The translations under genes were made by a program, and so were the position numbers. The notes under the pieces are model-generated. The model made no database searches. It saw nothing but the letters and a program-made list of their open reading frames with translations, and was not told the DNA's origin. From Calliopum simillimum (lineage: Eukaryota > Arthropoda > Insecta > Diptera > Lauxaniidae), in NCBI GenBank assembly GCA_951812925.1, contig OX638370.1:42473948-42537947 (forward strand): a stretch of DNA of 64,000 nt. The letters run 5' to 3'. Positions 58,310 through 64,000 of this stretch are shown here, one piece after another. Each line of letters begins with the position of its first letter. Position 1 is the stretch's first letter.

Positions 58310-58740
58310 ATTACAAAATATATAAAAATCGTCAAGACAAATAATGTTTTCTGGAAAAATGGGCGATGCCACGCCCTCAAAAATATAAATTCATTATTCC
58401 TCTGACAATATTTGCCGCACTTAGATTTAATTGGGTACATATGCTAAGACAATTTGAGCAAATAGTTCTCACTAGAAAAGTGGGTGGTGCCACGCGCCTC
58501 TGAATGCTGATCCATCATATCTCAGAAACTGCTTGACGTTGATAGACAAAATCTGGTATATATGCAAAGGGCACTTGGAGAAATAATTTTCAATGAAAAA
58601 ATTGGCAGTGCCCTATGAAAATAAAATTTCTCATATTACTAACGCTACTTGGCGCAAATTATAAGATTTGGTAAAATGCTTCGCTATGGTATGTCCAAAT
58701 AAATAGAGAGCAATTTCTAAGGGGCTGAAAAGGGGGAATA
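58310..58740 (+). repeat. Type D repeat with GTGCCACGCC cores
   Basis: Three loosely repeated segments carry GCGATGCCACGCCCTC, GTGGGTGGTGCCACGCGC and GGCAGTGCCCTATG at about 58368, 58480 and 58602, roughly 115-120 bp apart, each followed by an A-rich piece and a TCATATT/C block. Related to 54190-54600. Non-coding. Confidence 0.6.
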
Positions 58741-60827
58741 TACTGTTTACCCTACTACGCTTTCGTTAAAAAAAAACATCTTTCGAATTTAAAACGTTGA
58801 AGAGTACAAAGAAATAAAAATAGTTTGTTTTCTCAAAAATTGCAACAGGAAAAAGTTCTTAAAAAAATAAGTTCTGAAAAAAAGCAGTGAGGACTTTGCA
58901 TTTCGATTAAGCACAATTGGCCACATATTATATTGAAAAATAATGAAAATGAGTTTTTTTTTTTGTTAATGTCAAAGTTTGCAATTTTTCCATTTTTACC
59001 ATTTTTTTTTTTTAATATTTGAAAAATCACTATGCTTCACATAAAATCTGTAGAAAAAAATAGGTTATTTTAAACAGAGAAGAAACAATATACTTTCTAA
59101 TGACATACTATATAAGTGCATCCGTTTTAAAACAAATTAACTAGAGCGTTTATCCAATACTTTCTAATATAAAAACTTCCATAGACCATTTTTGCTATTT
59201 AAAGTCCAACTTAGTGCCCACTGTGTAACTAAACCAAACAAAATTTTAATGTTTTTTTTCCGTCTCTAAGTATTATCTGACGATTGGCTTAAACATTTTT
59301 TTAATCCATAGCACTTTTAAATTTTACCTATTTATGGCCACAATCTCCCATTGTGATTAAGGATAGGTGTGACTAATATGCATCACTTCCTTAAATTTCA
59401 TAAAAACTACTTAAGCCTTTTTCGAGAAAAAGTTTATACACTTACTTATATATCAGTATATGTATTAAGACCAGAAGTTGTATACAAATATTTTTTGTAC
59501 TTGGGTTGTTTTTCTATTTTTTTTTTTTTTTCATTGAGTCACTCATTTTATTATTTACAATTAAAACAAAATTACAAGGCGAAGAAATGGAAGCATTTCT
59601 AAAAATATTTCCATGTTTCAATTTCCCTTGAAAAACATATCAAAGTAAAGTTAATCTTCCTAATCTTCAAGTTTAATTAATTTTTAAAAAAAATTTTAAG
59701 CCAGGTATTAAGTGTTTATTAATTTCTTAAAATTCAACTCGCTTAAGTCAGATATTAAAATTTAATACTTGATTACATGTTGTTATTTTTATATTACCGT
59801 TTTCTTTATTTACACTTATTTTATACAACGCCAGGTACTTAAGGTGGTACACCACACCTCGGTTTCTTGAGAAATTGTGATTTTTTTTGTTCGCTGCAGA
59901 AGAAGTAATTAGTACACGTATACAAATACAAATTTTTACACTGTATATTGTCATGCATATTTTCAATAAACTTTAAAAATTTAAGCGCATAAAATAAAAG
60001 GTACCAAGAACAGAAAGACGCAAAAATCACTTAAAAGTAAAAGATGCTTAGCCAAGTCAAGCTCGATTCACTGCAAATATGTGTGTTATTTAATGTTTAG
60101 GTTATTAAAATGCTGCTTATGAACGCTTGTTTGCTTAAAAAAGCCTGCTACATCATACACACATACATACATATATAGGCTGCAACTTCCGTTTCCTTTA
60201 CCGTTGCCATTACCGCTCATGTCGTAAGTAGTTGCTGATTATGAAGAAAATTCTCTAATCTTCTGCTTCAAAAGCAATTAACCAAATGCAAAATGCAATG
60301 CAAGGATATATTCTTCACATATGTACTTATGTACATATGTATGTTTGTAAACATATGTATATCTTTTACATTTGTATATGCGTGTTGAAAGGTTAATGTA
60401 TTGTAATGGCTTAGAATGTGTGTGTGTGTGTGTGATGGTGATAGAAAAGCTTCGAGGAATATTAAAAATGCAATATCAGCGTTGCTTAAATGCGAATTTT
60501 CGTCTGAGTTTTATAATGTTAAGTTTGGAGAGATAAATGCATGAAAGAGGTACGGCCTTGGCAGGGTGATTTATGTAGAGCCATAAGTGGTAATTCCCCT
60601 ATGGTGTTATAACATTTATGGAAAAGATTTCGGCTGACTTTCAGATTTTTATATTTTCATTCAAAAGGTGAAACAAATAAAAATTTTTGAAACTTTCGTT
60701 TTCTATAAAACTTTAATTTTTATAATAACCCAATGTGCACAAAAGCGGATGCGGATGTATAAAAAACGTAAGTGACGGACCCGTAACGCTCATCAAATAC
60801 GAACTCAAAACGGATTCGATTTTAATC
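58741..60827. other. AT-rich stretch with microsatellites
   Basis: A (GT)n run lies at about 60416-60435, and TATGTACATATGTATG-type palindromic repeats at about 60320-60365. No gene or element end is supported. Confidence 0.4.
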
Positions 60828-60828
60828 T

Positions 60829-61750
60829 ATATATAAATAGGCAAACAAAATCGGTTAGGTCCCTGTTTCTATACCTAAATCTTAACCGATTTGCTTGATT
60901 TTTTTTTGTTGGAAAAGTTGTGAGGAGGAGCAGTGCATAGGACTATATTTAATTTTAAAGTGGGAGGTGCCACGCCCCTAAATGGAAAAAACGCTCTCAC
61001 AGCTAAACCGCTGCATCGATTTTAACGAAATTTGGTATGAAGATAGGGTTAGCACTAAGGAACGATTATATGAGCATTATGTTTTTCAGTGGGAGGTGCC
61101 ACGCCCCTAAATGGAAAAAACGCTCTCACGGCTAAGCCGCTGCATCGGTTTCAACGAAATTTGGTATGAAGATATGGTTAGCAATAAGGAACGATAATAT
61201 GACCATAACGTTTTTCAGTGGGCGGTGCCACGCCTCTAAATGAAAAAAACGCTCTCACAGCTAAACCGCTGCATCGATTTTAACGAAATTTGGTATGAAG
61301 ATAGGGTTAGCACTAAGGAACGATTATATGAGCATTATGTTTTTCAGTGGGAGGTGCCACTCCCCTAAATGGAAAAAACGCTCTCACGGCTAAGCCGCTG
61401 CATCGGTTTTAACGAAATTTGGTATGGAGATAGGATTGGCACTTAGGAACGATAACATGACCATTATCTTTTCAGTGGGCAGTGCCACGCCCCTAAATGA
61501 AAAAAAACGCTCTCACGGCGAAAATACTGCATACGATTTTTATGAAATTTGGTATAGATATAGAGTTGGCACTCTATAGCACGATAGCATGATTGATTTT
61601 TATGAATTTTGGCATAGAATGATATCAAAAACTGTTTGCTCTTTAGTAGGAGTTACACGCCTCTAAATGGAAAGTACGATATTGCAACTTAGCTGTTGCA
61701 CCAATGCAGATAGCCCGAATCATATGGAAGAATTTTAAAAGCTTTTTGTG
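60829..61750 (+). repeat. 129-bp tandem array with two-monomer higher-order structure
   Basis: GTGGG(A/C)GGTGCCACGCC starts at 60960, 61089, 61218, 61347 and 61475, so the unit is 128-129 bp. A sixth, decayed unit starts near 61643. Units 1 and 3 share CACAGCTAAACCGCTGCATC and AGATAGGGTTAGCACTAAGG. Units 2 and 4 share CACGGCTAAGCCGCTGCATC. The array is thus made of about 258-bp dimers. It is preceded by ATCTATATATAAATAGGCAA, which resembles a Helitron 5' end, but no matching 3' end was found. The same family is at 10770-10990. Confidence 0.88.
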
Positions 61751-62636
61751 TTTTATCGGCCAAGGATGGGTATAAAAACTTTTTCCTTTATTTTATAGTC
61801 AAATCGAAATGGTCGAATTTCGGCCACAAGGCGAACTCTAGTAATGTTAATGCTACATAAGTTGCACAGAAGCCAATGCCTACACTGCAGTATTTTGAAA
61901 ATTTTGCTTGCACGGGGGTGGCACGACCTATTGTTCAAATTCACATACCTTTTGCTCAGATCTTTCACTTACTGTACTCAGTGTCTAAGTGAAATTTGAT
62001 TGAATCACCTCAAAAAACGTTTTCAGTATAGCATTTTGAAGCTTTTGCCCTCTTTTCCGAGGTCGTCTAGTTTTTGCTCAGGGCTTACCTTTGTTGTTTT
62101 TACTGTCAGAGCGAAATTTAGTTGGATTATCTCAAATAATGTTTTCAATATAGCACTTTGAAGCTTGTGCTTATATGGGAGGTGCCACGTATAGTTTTTA
62201 CTCAAAGTTTGCGCTTAATATTTGTAGTATTCATGTTTATCTTGGTCGAATTATCATGAAAAATACTCCTAAAGTTGCATTTTGAATATAATTTTTGTAT
62301 TGGCGGTAGGCGTGTCCGTTGACCCATTTTGCTCATTTTCAATAAGACGAGCTAACTTTGGCAACGGATGCAGTATACTATACCAAATTTCATAGAATCA
62401 TCTTGATTAGTTTTCGCTTGAAAAGTTTTTCCACAGACTGCCAGCCAGCCGGCCAGACAGAAGGACATGACTATATCGACTCAAGAGGTGACTCTGATCC
62501 TAAAAATATATATTTTTTTATGTCTGCCACGCCTCTTTCTCTGCGTTACAAACGACACAGTCACAGTCAGGACAAAGTCAATGCTGTATTACCCATTAGG
62601 CCTGACTAGCAGGGGCCCCCACGAAAATCTGTTAAC

Positions 62637-63003
62637 TTCTACCCTGACGATTTGGAAGATTTTTATTCTGAACTCAAACAGTTTCACGATTTTATCAAAT
62701 CAAAATTTCCATCAAAACCTAAGTTCACACACTCTGAACTCTACGAAAGTTTGATTCGAGATAATCTTGAAATTGTTTTCCCAAACTTGAACATCGGTCT
62801 TCGCCTTTTTTTAAACTCTTATGATTACAAATTGTACAACAGAGCGCTCTTTTTCAAAGTTGAAACGAATAAAAAACGAGTAAAGCAGTGTTATGGGTCA
62901 AGAACGATTGGACATTCTAATTGTGATGTCCATTGAATCGGATGTTCTTCGTCAAATTGATTTTGAAGATGTCATTAATGATTTTAATGATCTAAAATGT
63001 TGA
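62637..63003 (+). pseudogene. hAT transposase C-terminal dimerisation region, broken
   Basis: The frame FYPDDLEDFYSELKQFHDFI runs to LEIVFPNLNIGLRLF. After a frameshift it resumes as TLMITNCTTERSFSKLKRIK, meets a stop after NE, and continues MGQERLDILIVMSIESDVLR to DFNDLKC and the natural stop at 63001-63003. The NLNIxLRLFLTLMxTNCxxERSFSKLKRIKN-type pattern is the hallmark hAT C-terminal dimerisation domain. One frameshift and one nonsense change disable it, and about 500 upstream residues are absent. Confidence 0.92.
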
Positions 63004-63043
63004 AGAAAAGTTTTTTAAAGATGAACGTCGTTCTAATATTTAA

Positions 63044-63171
63044 CCCTTAAATGCATAGTGGACCATATATGGTTCATGAACATAGTCATGGTAAAATCAT
63101 TCATTAACCATGGTTAAAATTATCCATGATTATATTCATGAACCATATAAGGTCCACTATGCATTTAAGGG
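63044..63171. mobile_element. Palindromic piggyBac-type MITE, 128 bp
   Basis: CCCTTAAATGCATAGTGGAC at the left is mirrored by GTCCACTATGCATTTAAGGG at the right, flanked by TTAA on both sides (63040-63043 and 63172-63175). TTAA duplication and ends starting CCCT are diagnostic of the piggyBac superfamily. The arms contain TGGTTCATGAA. The homologous hAT at 43184-45116 lacks this insert and has a single TTAA there. Confidence 0.92.
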
Positions 63172-63602
63172 TTAAAATAGATGTCTAAAGATTATTTTAT
63201 AAATAACTATACTGTAAATTATGTAAAATCCAAAAAAAAAAAAAAAAATAATAATTTTTCCAAAAAATGATTCTTTTATTGTGTTTAAAACCTTTAAACG
63301 ATGTGAATAAGCTGTTTAAATTCTATAAATGCATTAATAAAGATAAATTGTACAGTTATTAAAAAAAGAGGGCCCCAAAATTTGAATGGCCTAGGGTCCC
63401 CATTTGGCTTAATCTGGCACTGGACACAGTGAATACACCCTGGGTGTAGGGTATAAAAAGATAACAATCCACCTGTCATAGAATCCGAACCCAGGTAAAT
63501 CCGCTGTTACGCACCCGTTTTGAACCCGTAGCGATCTTTAAATATGAATCCAAAATGGTTTTGCTTGCATTTATTTTAACGATGTATGAAATTAAACATT
63601 TT

Positions 63603-63830
63603 TATACCCTACACCTACACTTTGTCCTTAAGATATGCAAAAGCATAAATATAATTGATCAGCGCCACCACCCGAGTTGTTTAAGCCATGTCCGTCTGTC
63701 TGGCTGGATATGTGTGGAAATATATTTCACCGGAAAGTCACCAAGATAATTCGATGAAATTTGGCACAGTTGGTTCGTCGTAAAAGTTAGCTCGTGGGAT
63801 GGAAAATGGGCAAAATCGATGAACGAGCAC
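63603..63830 (-). repeat. Type A dispersed repeat tail, minus copy
   Basis: It starts ATACCCTACACCTACACTTT and continues with CATGTCCGTCTGTCTGGCTG, AATTCGATGAAATTTGGCAC and AAAGTTAGCTCGTGGGATGG, in minus order of the tail seen at 53440-53640. Monomers are absent. Confidence 0.7.
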
Positions 63831-63833
63831 AAT

Positions 63834-64000
63834 TAGTTCATTAACCACAAGACTTTTTGTTAAAAAACCAATTATTTCGCCAACACGTGCTGCGGGTATT
63901 ATGGACCACCAAAGAAAAAAAGCTTCAAAAACAAATGCATTTATCATTTTCTTCAAATGAAGAATCCAGTTGCAGTTTTTATGATGACGCCGATGGTGAT
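63834..64000 (+). mobile_element. Partial copy of the 54652 pogo-type element, cut by the window edge
   Basis: CCAACACGTGCTGCGGGTAT and TATGGACCACCAAAGAAAAA match the inverted sequence 55060-55225. Its frame gives EESSCSFYDDADGD, against GESSCSFHDDSDGH in the other copy, so the acidic Ser-rich stretch is conserved at protein level. The element runs out of the window. Confidence 0.7.

Larger units (their letters stand above)
62579..63422 (+). mobile_element. hAT transposon with C-terminal transposase remnant
   Basis: The left end CAATGCTGTATTACCCATTA matches the right end of the copy at 43184-45116, and the right end, inverted CAGTGCCAGATTAAG, matches its left end. Flanks GACAAAGT (62571-62578) and GACACAGT (63423-63430) are the 8-bp duplication with one later change. 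Most of the transposase is missing, but its C-terminus is kept. A piggyBac-type MITE sits in its 3' part. Confidence 0.88.
61850..63462 (+). repeat. Type A dispersed repeat, full copy split by a hAT
   Basis: It begins near GCCTACACTGCAGTATTTTG, has monomers at about 61915, 62045 and 62175, the unique block TTGGCGGTAGGCGTGTCCGT (about 62298), and the tail CCAGCCAGCCGGCCAGACAG. After the hAT (62579-63422) it resumes with GAATACACCCTGGGTGTAGG. The uninterrupted site GGACAAAGTGAATA is seen in the copy at 34605-35565. Confidence 0.8.

Overview
The window reads as AT-rich nuclear DNA of a higher (schizophoran) fly; a tephritid-like fruit fly is my best guess. Grounds: very high A+T, many fly-type microsatellites, DD34D mariner and jockey/RTE-type LINE remnants, and several dispersed repeat families built around the core GTGGGNGGTGCCACGCCC. 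I see no intact host gene, no rRNA gene, no convincing canonical tRNA and no CRISPR array. The best host-gene candidate is one small open frame with a good splice donor at 9481-9686 (minus), which I cannot name. The window looks like intergenic or large-intron DNA filled with dead and non-autonomous mobile elements.

Layout. 0-10 kb: a type A dispersed repeat (1918-3400) split by a hAT element with a perfect 8-bp target duplication (2185-3254), which itself carries a dead LINE RNase H; a long-TIR MITE with an 8-bp duplication (4623-5066); a triple-arm inverted repeat (6198-7043); a TIR element (7727-8046). 10-20 kb: a 34-bp minisatellite, a decayed jockey-like LINE (11215-12605), a pogo-like remnant (12671-14440) split by an internally deleted mariner (13047-13950), and two TIR elements (14445-14848, 15035-15966). 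20-30 kb: a type A repeat split by an RTE-like LINE with a 10-bp duplication (22201-23343), a GC-rich hairpin (24347-24440), and a LINE ending in a (GGCATT)n array (26060-27717).

30-42 kb: a perfect-ended MITE (30409-30566), scattered copies of the motif GGATGGACGGGA, and two 1.78-kb Helitron-like elements in opposite orientation (32505-34280 plus, 40177-41964 minus). Between them lie a type A repeat, a pogo-type element (37592-38135 with a truncated second copy) and a five-monomer type A array. 42-46 kb: a three-level nest, with a DD37E Tc1/mariner (43290-44564) inside a hAT (43184-45116) inside a pogo-type element (42924-45883). 46-55 kb: a foldback element, two elements with tRNA-like modules, a second copy of the 26-kb LINE family with its poly(A) tail (49240-50588), and a pogo-type element with a PHD-like coding remnant (54652-55542). 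58-64 kb: a 129-bp tandem array with two-monomer higher-order structure, then another nest: a type A repeat split by a hAT that still encodes a broken hAT C-terminal domain, itself hit by a piggyBac-type palindromic MITE.

Nothing here works together as a pathway. The structure is a layered record of insertions. The most unusual pattern is a set of pogo-type elements, each with its own motif of about 15 bp at the ends and repeated inside, together with unrelated repeat backbones that share one quasi-palindromic core.
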